From NCBI GenBank assembly GCA_903912925.1, contig CAIWJG010000728.1, positions 1 to 35,302 on the forward strand: a DNA stretch of 35,302 nt, in the 5' to 3' direction. Below the pieces are notes generated by a model. That model saw nothing but the letters and a program-made list of their open reading frames with translations. It was not told where the DNA came from and did no database searches. The number at the start of each line of letters is the position of its first letter. The stretch's first letter is position 1. A program made the translations under genes and the position numbers. This stretch comes from an uncultured Verrucomicrobia subdivision 3 bacterium. Its GTDB lineage: Bacteria > Verrucomicrobiota > Verrucomicrobiia > Limisphaerales > UBA8199. Positions 23,660 to 31,595 of the stretch are shown here, piece by piece.

Positions 23660-24922
23660 ATGTATCAGGTAACACAACTCAACAACGGTCTGACTGTCGC
23701 CACGGCGGAGATGCCACACATGATAAGTGTGAGCGTCGGTTTGTGGATCGGCGTGGGCTCGCGCTACGAGCCGGCGCCACTCAACGGTGTCTGCCATTTC
23801 ATCGAGCATCTGCTGTTCAAAGGCACGAAGAAGCGGTCGGCCAAGGAAATCTCCCAGGCGGTCGAGGGCATTGGCGGTTACCTGAACGCCTTCACCAGCG
23901 AGGAGATGACCTGTTTCCATGCGCGGGCCTGCCACGACCGCTTCGACGAGCTGCTCGATGTGTTGCTGGATATGCTGCTCGACTCGCGGTTCGACCCGGT
24001 GGAGATCGGCAAGGAGCGCGAGGTCATCAAAGAGGAAATCGCGATGGGCCTGGATGAGCCCCAGCATCACGTCCAGGAATTGCTCAACACCACGCTCTGG
24101 CCGGACCAGCCGCTCGGCCGCCCGATCACTGGCACGGAGCAAACGCTGGATGCGATGACGCGCGCCCACCTGGTCGGGTACTTGCGCGAGAGTTACGTGC
24201 CCGCAAATACGCTGATCGTCGCCGCGGGCAAGCTGAAGCATCGCCCGGTCGTCCGGGCGGTGGCGCGATATGCGTCGCGTTTTCCAGCCGCCCCCCGCCC
24301 TCAATTCACCCCCGCGCGCAGCGAGCAGCGAAAACCAAGGGTGTGCCTCTTTACCAAGAAGACGGAACAGACGCAAATCGCGCTCGGCATCCGCACCTGC
24401 TCGCGGCAGGACGAACGCCGCTACGCGCTAAGGCTGCTCAACACCATCCTGGGCGAAAACATGAGCTCGCGCCTGTTTCAGGTCGTGCGCGAAGACCGCG
24501 GCCTGGCCTACTCCATTTACAGCACCCCCAGCTTCTACAGCGACGCGGGCGACCTGGTGATCTCCGCCGGGTTGGACACGGACAATGTCACGAAAGTGCT
24601 CCAGCTCGTCTTGCGCGAACTGCGGCGCTTGCGCGAAGCCGCCCCGAGCGCCGCCGAGTTGCGCCGCGCGCGGGATTACGTGATTGGCCAGGTTGATCTC
24701 AGCCTCGAAAGCGCCGATAACCAGATGAATTGGGTGGGCGAGCAACTGCTCGGCTACGGCAAGATCCTGCGGCCGGCACAGGTCAAGCGCCGCCTGCGCG
24801 AGGTCACCGCCGGCGAAATCCGCGCCGCGGCGCGTGATTTCTTCCGCCCCGAACGGTTAAACCTGACGCTGGTCAGCCCGTTGGCCAGCGATCGGGCCGT
24901 CGCCAAGCTCCTGGGTGCGTAA
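23660..24922 (+). CDS. M16 family zinc peptidase (processing-peptidase type)
   Basis: This 420-residue protein matches the PqqL/mitochondrial-processing-peptidase branch of M16. The inverted zinc motif HFIEH followed by LLFKGT lies at residues about 50-60. The distal metal-binding Glu is in the EREVIKEEIAM segment, about 75 residues later. The second M16 domain, with the RLFQVVREDRGLAYSIYS motif, occupies the C-terminal half. All active-site residues are present and the length is normal. No signal peptide is seen, so it is probably cytoplasmic. It follows the glycogen-binding gene by 12 bases. Confidence 0.9.
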   Translation: MYQVTQLNNGLTVATAEMPHMISVSVGLWIGVGSRYEPAPLNGVCHFIEHLLFKGTKKRSAKEISQAVEGIGGYLNAFTSEEMTCFHARACHDRFDELLDVLLDMLLDSRFDPVEIGKEREVIKEEIAMGLDEPQHHVQELLNTTLWPDQPLGRPITGTEQTLDAMTRAHLVGYLRESYVPANTLIVAAGKLKHRPVVRAVARYASRFPAAPRPQFTPARSEQRKPRVCLFTKKTEQTQIALGIRTCSRQDERRYALRLLNTILGENMSSRLFQVVREDRGLAYSIYSTPSFYSDAGDLVISAGLDTDNVTKVLQLVLRELRRLREAAPSAAELRRARDYVIGQVDLSLESADNQMNWVGEQLLGYGKILRPAQVKRRLREVTAGEIRAAARDFFRPERLNLTLVSPLASDRAVAKLLGA

Positions 24923-24964
24923 GCCGCGGCGCCGTGCAGCGGTGCAATTAGGCAAAATTAGCTC

Positions 24965-24993
24965 TTGATTCCCACCAAGACGGTGCCTATATT
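24965..24993 (+). promoter_or_regulatory. Predicted promoter of rpmI-rplT
   Basis: TTGATT (24965-24970), a 17-base spacer and TATATT (24988-24993) give a strong sigma70-like promoter. Transcription would start near 25000, leaving a leader of about 27 bases before rpmI. No infC gene precedes it, unlike the usual infC-rpmI-rplT order. Confidence 0.7.
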
Positions 24994-25026
24994 GCGCGCT
25001 CTTTTCGAAAGAAAGTTATACGATTT

Positions 25027-25236
25027 ATGCGACGTCCAAAAGGTATCAGAACGAAGAAGTCCGTGGCCAAGCGGTTCAAGATAACCGCCAGCGGGAAAGT
25101 TATGCGCTCGAGCGCCGGCCGGCGGCACTTGTGCCAGACCAAGAATGCCAAGCGCCGACGGAGTCTCCGCGGCACGACCGCGGTCCACTCGACCGACGAG
25201 TATCGTATTAAGCAGAACCTGATGTTCAGCCGCTGA
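25027..25236 (+). CDS. rpmI: 50S ribosomal protein L35
   Basis: The 69-residue product is the small basic L35 protein of the large ribosomal subunit. The signature GIRTKKSVAKRFKITASGKVMR is followed by RRHLCQTKNAKRRRSLRGT. The length is near the usual 64-66 residues. The gene directly precedes rplT, as in nearly all bacteria. It is the first gene after a clear promoter. Confidence 0.97.
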   Translation: MRRPKGIRTKKSVAKRFKITASGKVMRSSAGRRHLCQTKNAKRRRSLRGTTAVHSTDEYRIKQNLMFSR

Positions 25237-25276
25237 CATTGCTGTCCACTCTCAACCATCAACTAACTACTAGATC

Positions 25277-25648
25277 ATGCGCGTAACCAACGCCCCCGCT
25301 TCCCGCAAACGCCGCAAACGGATGGTAACAGCCGCCAAAGGCTTCCGGATGCGCCGCTCCAAACTTTACCGCTATGCGTCCGACGCCGTTGACCACGGCC
25401 GCGCCTACGCCTACCGCGACCGCAAGACCAAGAAGCGCAATTTCCGGGCGCTCTGGCAAATCCGTATCAACGCCGCCGCCCGCGCCGCCGGGACGACCTA
25501 CAGCCGTTTCATGGAAGGGCTCAAGGCCGCCAAGGTCGCGCTCGACCGCAAGGTGCTGTCGGATATTGCCGCGACCGATGCGCCGACGTTTCTTGAGTTG
25601 GTCCAGATCGCCCAGAGCGCGCTGAAGACCAAAGCCGCGAAGGCTTGA
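25277..25648 (+). CDS. rplT: 50S ribosomal protein L20
   Basis: The 123-residue product is L20, an assembly protein of the large subunit that in several bacteria also represses its own operon. Family motifs are RVTNAPASRKRRKRMVTAAKGF, RDRKTKKRNFRALWQIRINAA and YSRFMEGLKAAKVALDRKVLSDIA. Length and order are normal. It starts 40 bases after rpmI, without an obvious Shine-Dalgarno. Confidence 0.97.
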   Translation: MRVTNAPASRKRRKRMVTAAKGFRMRRSKLYRYASDAVDHGRAYAYRDRKTKKRNFRALWQIRINAAARAAGTTYSRFMEGLKAAKVALDRKVLSDIAATDAPTFLELVQIAQSALKTKAAKA

Positions 25649-25658
25649 CAGTTTCATT

Positions 25659-25713
25659 AGCTGGCTTCCAATAGCCAGTTGGTGAACGGGCGACCCGCGA
25701 CGGCTCGCCCGTT
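25659..25713 (+). terminator. Tandem hairpins between rplT and pheS
   Basis: A first hairpin (CTGGC..GCCAG, 25661-25678) is followed by a second with a perfect 9-bp stem, AACGGGCGA..TCGCCCGTT (25685-25713), and then TTGCATTT. The short U-poor tail suggests partial termination or attenuation rather than a full stop, so rplT and pheST may be partly co-transcribed. Confidence 0.6.
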
Positions 25714-25761
25714 TGCATTTCAGGCCCCAAGCGGCGGGCTGGGGAAGGCGGATGAAGATTT

Positions 25762-26847
25762 ATGGCTGGATTCCTCGACCAAATCGAACCGGTGAAGCAA
25801 TCGGCCCTCGCCGAACTGCAGGCGGCCACGGACTTGGCCGCGCTCGAACAGGCGCGCGTCAATCACCTTGGCTCGAACGGCAAGTTCACCGCGCTGATGA
25901 AACAACTGGGGGCGCTGGCCAAGGAAGAAAAGCCCGCCGCCGGCAAGGCCGTCAACAGCGCCAAAGTGGCACTGGAGGCCGCGCTGGCTCAACGGCGCGC
26001 CGAACTGGAGCTGAAGGCCGCGCTGCCGCAGGAACCCACCGATTTCACTCTGCCGGGCCGACGACGTGCGCTCGGCAAACTCCACCCGCTCACCCAGGTC
26101 ACCGAGGACATTGTGCGCAGCTTCCGCAAGATTGGGTTCGTGGTGGCGGATGGTCCGGAAGTCGAGGATGAGTATCACTGCTTTGACGCGCTGAATACGC
26201 CGGCTGACCACCCGGCGCGGGATATGCAGGACACGTTCTATCTAAGGAATGCAGAAGGTAGAATGCAGAATGAAGAAACCGGAGACCGGACGACGGAGCA
26301 TGGTGTTCAGACCGCGCCCCCCGCCCCTCCGGCCTCTACCCTCCTCCGGACCCACACTTCTTCCGTGCAGATAAGGGTAATGGCCAAGCAGCCGCCGCCC
26401 GTGCGGATCATCGTGCCCGGTCGCGTCTATCGCCGCGACAACGCCGACGCCACGCACAACCCCACGTTCCACCAGGTGGAGGGCCTTTACGTGGACCGGA
26501 ACGTGACCGTGGGCGACCTCAAAGGCACCGTGGAGTTTGTCTTCAAGGAACTGATGGGCGAGGAGACGCGGATACGCTTCCGGCCCCACTACTTCAGCTA
26601 TACCGAACCCAGCTTCGAGATTGATTTCAGCAGCGCGCTGACGCGCAAGATGGGCAAGGAATGGCTCGAGATCGCCGGCTGCGGCATGGTACACCCGCAG
26701 GTGTTCGAGAATGTCGGCTACGACCCGGAAGTCTGGACGGGCTGGGCTTTCGGCTTCGGCATCGAGCGCATCGCCATGATCCGCTACGGCATCACCGACA
26801 TCCGCCTCTTCTACGAGAACGACGTGCGCTTCCTGAAACAGTTCTAA
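25762..26847 (+). CDS. pheS: Phenylalanine-tRNA ligase alpha subunit with in-frame repeat insertion
   Basis: This 361-residue catalytic subunit of the (alpha-beta)2 enzyme charges tRNA-Phe. It has the N-terminal coiled-coil region (residues about 1-90), then LGKLHPLTQVTEDI, GPEVEDEYHCFDALNTPADHPARD, LRTHTSSVQIRVM, IIVPGRVYRRDNADATHNPTFHQVEG and the C-terminal GFGIERIAMIRYGI. Between 'DTFYL' and 'TLLRTHTSS', where E. coli has only a few residues, 31 extra residues (about 162-192) are encoded by DNA of intergenic-repeat type. The reading frame is kept. The insert falls in a surface loop in known PheS structures, so the enzyme, which is essential, is presumably active. pheT starts 4 bases later. 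Confidence 0.95.
   Translation: MAGFLDQIEPVKQSALAELQAATDLAALEQARVNHLGSNGKFTALMKQLGALAKEEKPAAGKAVNSAKVALEAALAQRRAELELKAALPQEPTDFTLPGRRRALGKLHPLTQVTEDIVRSFRKIGFVVADGPEVEDEYHCFDALNTPADHPARDMQDTFYLRNAEGRMQNEETGDRTTEHGVQTAPPAPPASTLLRTHTSSVQIRVMAKQPPPVRIIVPGRVYRRDNADATHNPTFHQVEGLYVDRNVTVGDLKGTVEFVFKELMGEETRIRFRPHYFSYTEPSFEIDFSSALTRKMGKEWLEIAGCGMVHPQVFENVGYDPEVWTGWAFGFGIERIAMIRYGITDIRLFYENDVRFLKQF
26245..26337. repeat. Repeat-derived 93-bp insertion inside pheS
   Basis: These 93 bases (31 codons) contain GAATGCAGAAGG and AGAATGCAGAATGAA units also found in the inverted repeat at 19288-19385. Their encoded peptide has no counterpart in PheS proteins I know. The length is a multiple of three and no stop lies in the used frame. 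Confidence 0.7.
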
Positions 26848-26851
26848 CGGT

Positions 26852-29422
26852 ATGAAGGTCACACTTAACTGGCTCAAGCAATACGTCGATTTCGACTGGT
26901 CCGCCACCGAACTCGCTGACCGGCTGACGATGCTCGGCATCGAGGTGGAAGGCGTGGTGAAGCTGGGCGGTGAACTCGATGGCGTCGTCGTCGCCCAGGT
27001 CATCACTAAAGATAAGCACCCCAACGCCGACAAGCTCACCGTTTGCCGGGTGAATGACGGCAAGGGCGAGCGGCAGATCGTTTGCGGGGCGCAGAACTTC
27101 AAGGCCGGCGACAAAGTGCCGCTCGTTCTGCCAGGCTCCACTCTGCCCGCGAAGCCCGGCGAAGCGCCCTTCACCATCAAGGTGGGCAAGATTCGCGGAG
27201 TCGAGTCGCATGGCATGATGTGCTCACCGCAAGAGCTTGGGTTGGGCAACACGGTGGAGGGCCTGCTCATCCTGCGCGAGGACGCGACGGTCGGGCAGCC
27301 GTTCGCGGAATATCTCGGCCGGACCGGCAGCGACGTCGTCTATGACCTGGAAATCACGCCTAACCGGCCTGACCTGAATAGCGTCATTGGCATAGCGCGC
27401 GAGATCAGCGCTGTCACGGGCAACCCGCTGAAACTCCCTCAGATCAAGCTTGCCGAAGCGGGCAGCCGCGCCGAGGAATTAGTAGCAGTGCGGATCGAGA
27501 ACGCGGAGTTGTGCCCGCGCTACACGGCCCGCGTGGTCCGCGGTGTGAAGATCGCCCCGAGCCCCGATTGGCTGAGGAGCGCACTGGAAAAGGTCGGCAT
27601 CCGCAGCATCAGTAACGTGGTGGATGTGACCAATTACGTGATGCTCGAAACCGGCCAGCCGCTCCATGCCTTCGATTATCATTTGCTGGCGAAGCAGACC
27701 GGGGCCCCCTGCCCTGCAATCGTCATTCGCCCTGCCGGCGACGGCGAGAAGTTCATGACCCTGGACGGCCAGGAACGAACCTTGACCAGCCAAATGCTCC
27801 TGATCGCCGACGAAACCAAGGCAGTGGCGCTAGCCGGTGTCATGGGTGGTCAGAACAGCGAAATCAACCTGAACACCGTTGACGTGCTGATCGAGAGTGC
27901 CTACTTCAAGCCGCAGAACATCCGGGCCACCTCCAAGAAACTGGAGCTGCGCACCGAATCCTCATACCGCTTTGAGCGAGGCGCCGATATTGGCATTTGC
28001 GATTGGGCGAGCCAGCGCGCGGCGCAGTTGATCCTGGAGACGGCGGGCGGCACGCTGGCGCAGGGAGTGGTGGACGCCTACCCGAAGCCGTTCACACCCA
28101 AGCAAATCGCCCTGCGCCACTCGCAGACCGATGCCGTGCTGGGCATCGCCGTGCCGATGGAGCAGCAGATCGAATCCCTGCAACGGCTCGGCCTCGAGAT
28201 TGAGACGGCGCCTGGCACTGCTCCCTCGACGGCTGCTGGGATGCCGCACACGACGGTGTTCCGCGTGCCTTCCTTCCGCGTGGACCTCAAGCGCGAGATT
28301 GACCTGATTGAGGAAGTAGCACGGCTCTACGGCGTGGACAAGATCCCGGCCACCGCCCCGCGCGGGGCTATCGGCTCAAACCCCTACGACGACGTCCACG
28401 ACCAACTGGGGGAGGCGCGCCGCATCCTGACAGGTCTGGGGCTGTTCGAGACGCAGGGACAAACGCTCATTTCGGACGCCGCCGGCAAGCTGATGGCAGG
28501 CGAGTCGCTGGTCGCGCTTTCCAACCCGCTGAGCAGCGACATGAACGTGCTGCGCCCAAGCCTCCTGCCGGGCCTGCTCGACGCGTTGCGCTACAATCTC
28601 AACCACAAAACTTATGATGTGGCGCTCTTCGAAGTGGGCCGCGTCTTCACCGAGACCAACGGCCGGCGCCGGGAGGAACGCCGCGTGGCGATCGCATTGA
28701 CCGGCCAGCGCAGCCCCCTCTTCTGGAAGGGAGACGACCGCGAGGCCCGGTTCGACCTCTATGACCTCAAAGGACTGCTCGAAGAGTTCCTCGAACAGTT
28801 CGGTCTGCGCGGGCTGACTTACGCCCGTCGGCCGGACAGCGCCACCGTGCCCCTGAACCCCGCTTCGCCAGAGAGCTGCCGAGGATTCCCCCTCTCCCCT
28901 TCCGAAGGGGAGAGGGCCGGGGTGAGGGGTTGCTCCTCCGTCCTCCATCCTCCGTCTCTCTTCCTGGAATCAGCCACAGTTCAACTCGGCAAATTCCAGC
29001 TTGGCGAGCTCGGGCAGTTGCTTCCGCCGCTGGCCCGGCAATACGATTTACGCGACGCCGTCCTGCTGGCGGAGCTGAACCTGGACCAGCTCCTGGCGCG
29101 CCGGAACACCGGCAAGTCCTTCCGCACGCTGCCGGCTTTCCCGGCGATTCGCCGTGACGTGGCGATGATCCTGCCCGAGGCGACCTCGCACGACGCCGTC
29201 TTGCAGGTGGTGAAACAGGCCAAACCGGCGAACCTGGAAGGGGTGGAACTGTTCGACGTGTTCCGTGGCAAGAATGTGCCGCCCGGCCAAAAGAGTATGG
29301 CCTATGCCTTCACTTACCGCCACGCAGAGCGCACGCTCACGGACGCCGAAGTCAACGCCGCTCAGGAGAATCTGGTAGCGCAGTTGAAGCAGCACTTGCA
29401 GGCGGTGGTACGGGAGTCATAG
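26852..29422 (+). CDS. pheT: Phenylalanine-tRNA ligase beta subunit with in-frame repeat insertion
   Basis: This 856-residue beta subunit has all expected regions: MKVTLNWLKQYVDF, the tRNA-binding domain (VVVAQVITKDKHPNADKLTVCRV), the B3/B4 editing domain (NRPDLNSVIGIAREISAVTG, NYVMLETGQPLHAFDYHLL), B5 (FRVDLKREIDLIEEVARLYG) and the C-terminal anticodon-binding FDX-ACB domain (FRTLPAFPAIRRDVAMILPE, AYAFTYRHAERTLTDAEVN). Near residues 674-706 an extra low-complexity segment is encoded by a palindromic repeat that recurs at 29817. Frame is preserved. The gene is coupled to pheS. Confidence 0.95.
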   Translation: MKVTLNWLKQYVDFDWSATELADRLTMLGIEVEGVVKLGGELDGVVVAQVITKDKHPNADKLTVCRVNDGKGERQIVCGAQNFKAGDKVPLVLPGSTLPAKPGEAPFTIKVGKIRGVESHGMMCSPQELGLGNTVEGLLILREDATVGQPFAEYLGRTGSDVVYDLEITPNRPDLNSVIGIAREISAVTGNPLKLPQIKLAEAGSRAEELVAVRIENAELCPRYTARVVRGVKIAPSPDWLRSALEKVGIRSISNVVDVTNYVMLETGQPLHAFDYHLLAKQTGAPCPAIVIRPAGDGEKFMTLDGQERTLTSQMLLIADETKAVALAGVMGGQNSEINLNTVDVLIESAYFKPQNIRATSKKLELRTESSYRFERGADIGICDWASQRAAQLILETAGGTLAQGVVDAYPKPFTPKQIALRHSQTDAVLGIAVPMEQQIESLQRLGLEIETAPGTAPSTAAGMPHTTVFRVPSFRVDLKREIDLIEEVARLYGVDKIPATAPRGAIGSNPYDDVHDQLGEARRILTGLGLFETQGQTLISDAAGKLMAGESLVALSNPLSSDMNVLRPSLLPGLLDALRYNLNHKTYDVALFEVGRVFTETNGRRREERRVAIALTGQRSPLFWKGDDREARFDLYDLKGLLEEFLEQFGLRGLTYARRPDSATVPLNPASPESCRGFPLSPSEGERAGVRGCSSVLHPPSLFLESATVQLGKFQLGELGQLLPPLARQYDLRDAVLLAELNLDQLLARRNTGKSFRTLPAFPAIRRDVAMILPEATSHDAVLQVVKQAKPANLEGVELFDVFRGKNVPPGQKSMAYAFTYRHAERTLTDAEVNAAQENLVAQLKQHLQAVVRES
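28875..28935. repeat. Palindromic repeat inside pheT
   Basis: This 61-base segment differs at only 2 positions from 29817-29877. Its core is a 27-base palindrome with 13-base arms and a 1-base loop (28890-28916), followed by CCGGGGTGAGGGG. Used in this frame it codes for a Ser/Pro/Gly-rich stretch with no stop. Confidence 0.9.
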
Positions 29423-29491
29423 GTGGACCTGACGAATTAGTTAAGCACGGATCGAATCAACTCCGTAGGAATGCCCTGAAACAGAAGACTC

Positions 29492-29520
29492 TTACCTTTC
29501 CCGGCAACCCGTGATAAGCT
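29492..29520 (+). promoter_or_regulatory. Predicted promoter of the antitoxin/RelE remnant, leaderless
   Basis: TTACCT (29492-29497), a 17-base spacer and TAAGCT (29515-29520) form a sigma70-like promoter. The -10 box ends 6 bases before the ATG at 29527, as in three other small operons here. Confidence 0.5.
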
Positions 29521-29526
29521 GCCACC

Positions 29527-29721
29527 ATGAAACTGGAAACCGTTGAAATCCCCGCCGCTGTCCTCTCGTCCGTCGAGACGCTGGACGAACTTCAGGACTG
29601 GCTCACCGCGCAGAATCCAGAAGTAATGGCGGAATTGCGGGCGGCGCGACGGGAGGACTTGGCCGGCAAATTCAAACCCTGGAAACCCCGCCACCAACCG
29701 TGTCCTACCAAGTCGAAATAG
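29527..29721 (+). CDS. Small antitoxin of a RelE/ParE-type pair
   Basis: This 64-residue protein (MKLETVEIPAAVLSSVETLDELQDWL, then PEVMAELRAARREDLAGKFKPW) has the size, helix content and position of the antitoxin preceding a RelE/ParE toxin. I recognise no firm family. It overlaps the following toxin frame by 22 bases. Since the toxin is broken, this antitoxin is probably free of its partner and may persist only for regulation. Confidence 0.6.
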   Translation: MKLETVEIPAAVLSSVETLDELQDWLTAQNPEVMAELRAARREDLAGKFKPWKPRHQPCPTKSK

Positions 29722-30098
29722 GCGGCAAGGCCGACGCGCAACTCGCCGGGCTCGACACAGTCATGGGTGCAGGCGTGGAACGTACTGAGGAGTCCGCAGC
29801 ATACTCTACACCCAAAGCTGCCGAGGCTTCTCCCTCTCCCCTTCCGAAGGGGAGAGGGCCGGGGTGAGGGGTTGCTCGGTGTCGTCTATCCCGCGGTCTT
29901 GGCAATAAGATCCACTGGCTCGCAGAAAACGCCGCTGGCATGGTGCATCGCCGGCTCGTCGGCATGCCGGCGGATTTGGCCGAACTCTGCAAGCTCCGCG
30001 TTGGCGATTACCGGATACTCTACTGGATTTATCCGGCTAAAAAGCTCGTCCGCATTTACCGCATCCAGCACCGTTCCGAAGTCTATCGTTCACTCTGA
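29700..30098 (+). pseudogene. RelE/ParE-family toxin interrupted by a palindromic repeat
   Basis: The first part (GTG start, SYQVEIGGKADAQLAGLDTVMG) and the last part (NKIHWLAENAAGMVHRRLVGMPADLAELCKLRVGDYRILYWIYPAKKLVRIYRIQHRSEVYRSL as separate motifs KIHWLAEN, LRVGDYRI and IQHRSEVY) are the two halves of a RelE-type toxin. Between them about 130 bases of unrelated DNA include the palindromic repeat at 29817-29877. The two halves stay in the same frame, but the repeat contributes an in-frame TGA at 29865-29867. The product would stop after 55 residues without its catalytic end. The rest of the frame is otherwise intact, so the insertion is probably recent. Confidence 0.8.
29817..29877. repeat. 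Palindromic repeat inside the toxin remnant
   Basis: Second copy of the 61-base element found in pheT at 28875-28935 (59 of 61 identical, same orientation, 940 bases apart). The 27-base palindrome is at 29832-29858. Confidence 0.9.
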
Positions 30099-30241
30099 AT
30101 TCCTAGCAATTCAAACGATCCATTGTTAAAATGCCGCACCTTTGAGCACGTCACGCTGAATCATTTTTCCCCGGTCACTGGGAGAATGGCACCGCTGGCT
30201 TGCAAGCTGTTGGACCCATGTGGATGACCGGAAGGACATTT

Positions 30242-30454
30242 ATGAGTAACACGGTTACAGTGCCAAATAAATCGCGGGCATCTTGGGCACGATTGGACAC
30301 CCAATTGACCCAAGCCAAATCCCTTTTGCGCCAGATACGCCAGACGGTTGAAGACATCGAGGATGCCCGGACGATTGAACGGGCGAAGAGCGCCCATGGC
30401 AAAAAGCCGCGCATCCCCTGGTCGCAGGTGAAAAAGGAAGCCGGCTTGGATTGA
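30242..30454 (+). CDS. Orphan small antitoxin-like protein
   Basis: This 70-residue, helical, charged protein ends in KKPRIPWSQVKKEAGLD, a tail like that of antitoxins placed before RelE-type toxins ('IPWE..K.ELGL'). A GGAAGG sequence 6 bases before the ATG serves as ribosome binding site. An upstream frame would extend the protein, but the Shine-Dalgarno supports this ATG. No toxin gene follows; the next gene is the phosphodiesterase 107 bases downstream. It may be a solitary antitoxin left by decay. The assignment is by tail similarity and size only. Confidence 0.5.
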   Translation: MSNTVTVPNKSRASWARLDTQLTQAKSLLRQIRQTVEDIEDARTIERAKSAHGKKPRIPWSQVKKEAGLD

Positions 30455-30561
30455 CCCCGCCGACTCCGCCGCCCAAACACCAACCGCGCACTTGCAATCC
30501 ACGTCCGTCCATGTTGGTCCTTGTCTGTCCAGCCGCTGCCGACGTTCCGAGTGATCTGCCG

Positions 30562-31539
30562 ATGAAAACTATACTGACTGCAATTCTATGCTCCCTGGCG
30601 CTGTCCATGGTTGCCCAAACCTCCAAGCCCGTGGTCATCGCGCATCGCGGCGCCAGCGGGTATCTTCCCGAGCACACGCTTGAGGCCAAGGTGCTGGCCC
30701 ACGCGATGGGCGCGGACTTCCTGGAGCAGGATGTTGTGCTCACGAAGGACGACGTGCCGATCGTCATGCACGACACTCAGTTGGATACCATCAGCGACGT
30801 GGCCCAACGGTTTCCCGACCGCAAACGCGCCAACGGGCATTACTACGCGTTGGATTTCACGCTCGCGGAGATTAAACAGCTCCATGCCAACGAACGCATG
30901 AACCCTAAGACCGGCCGCGCAGTCTTTCCGAACCGCTTTCCGCTGGGCCGATCGTCTTTTCAGATTCCGACTTTGGAGGAGGAACTCCAGCTCATCCAGG
31001 GGCTCAACAAGACCTGCGGCCGCGTGGCGGGCATTTATCCGGAGATCAAGCAGCCCGGCTGGCATCGCAAGCAAGGCCACGACATCAGCCGGATTGTGCT
31101 GCCGATACTGCGGCGCTATGGGTACGCGACCAAGCAAGACCCCTGCTGGATCCAGTGTTTCGAGCCTGACGAGGTGAAGCGCATCCGAACTGAGCTGGGC
31201 TGGGAAGGACGCCTCCTGCTACTGCTGCCGCCGGGGTGGTTGACGCGGGCCAACATGGCGGAATTGGCGAAGGTGGCCGACGGCATCGGCCCGGAGCTCA
31301 GTGCGATCGTGTCTGGCACTTCAAAGGCCGACCGTAAAGTCACTGACTTCGTCAAAGAAGCTCATGCTGCAAAGCTAAGCGTGCATCCCTATACACTGCG
31401 CGCCGATGATCTGCCGAAGTTTGCCGATTCGATGGACGACGCACTCGAAGTCCTCTTCACCGAAGCCCAGATAGACGGGCTCTTCAGCGACTTCCCCGAT
31501 ATGGTTGTGAAATGGCTTAGCAAGCACGGAGCGCGGTGA
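30562..31539 (+). CDS. glpQ: Glycerophosphodiester phosphodiesterase, exported
   Basis: This 325-residue enzyme hydrolyses glycerophosphodiesters to glycerol 3-phosphate and an alcohol. A signal peptide (MKTILTAILCSLALSMVAQT) precedes the TIM barrel with KPVVIAHRGASGYLPEHTLEA (catalytic His and conserved Arg and Glu), DFLEQDVVLTKDDVPIVMHD (metal-binding Glu/Asp and the second His) and IYPEIKQPGWH. These match the GlpQ branch (periplasmic, calcium-dependent). I chose the ATG at 30562 because it begins the signal peptide; an upstream extension from 30451 would put proline-rich residues before it. It converges with the guanylyltransferase gene. Confidence 0.9.
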   Translation: MKTILTAILCSLALSMVAQTSKPVVIAHRGASGYLPEHTLEAKVLAHAMGADFLEQDVVLTKDDVPIVMHDTQLDTISDVAQRFPDRKRANGHYYALDFTLAEIKQLHANERMNPKTGRAVFPNRFPLGRSSFQIPTLEEELQLIQGLNKTCGRVAGIYPEIKQPGWHRKQGHDISRIVLPILRRYGYATKQDPCWIQCFEPDEVKRIRTELGWEGRLLLLLPPGWLTRANMAELAKVADGIGPELSAIVSGTSKADRKVTDFVKEAHAAKLSVHPYTLRADDLPKFADSMDDALEVLFTEAQIDGLFSDFPDMVVKWLSKHGAR

Positions 31540-31595
31540 GAACCCGGAGCTGAACCAAAGCAACCGAACCGTCCCCCCGCCCCACTGCAACCGGG

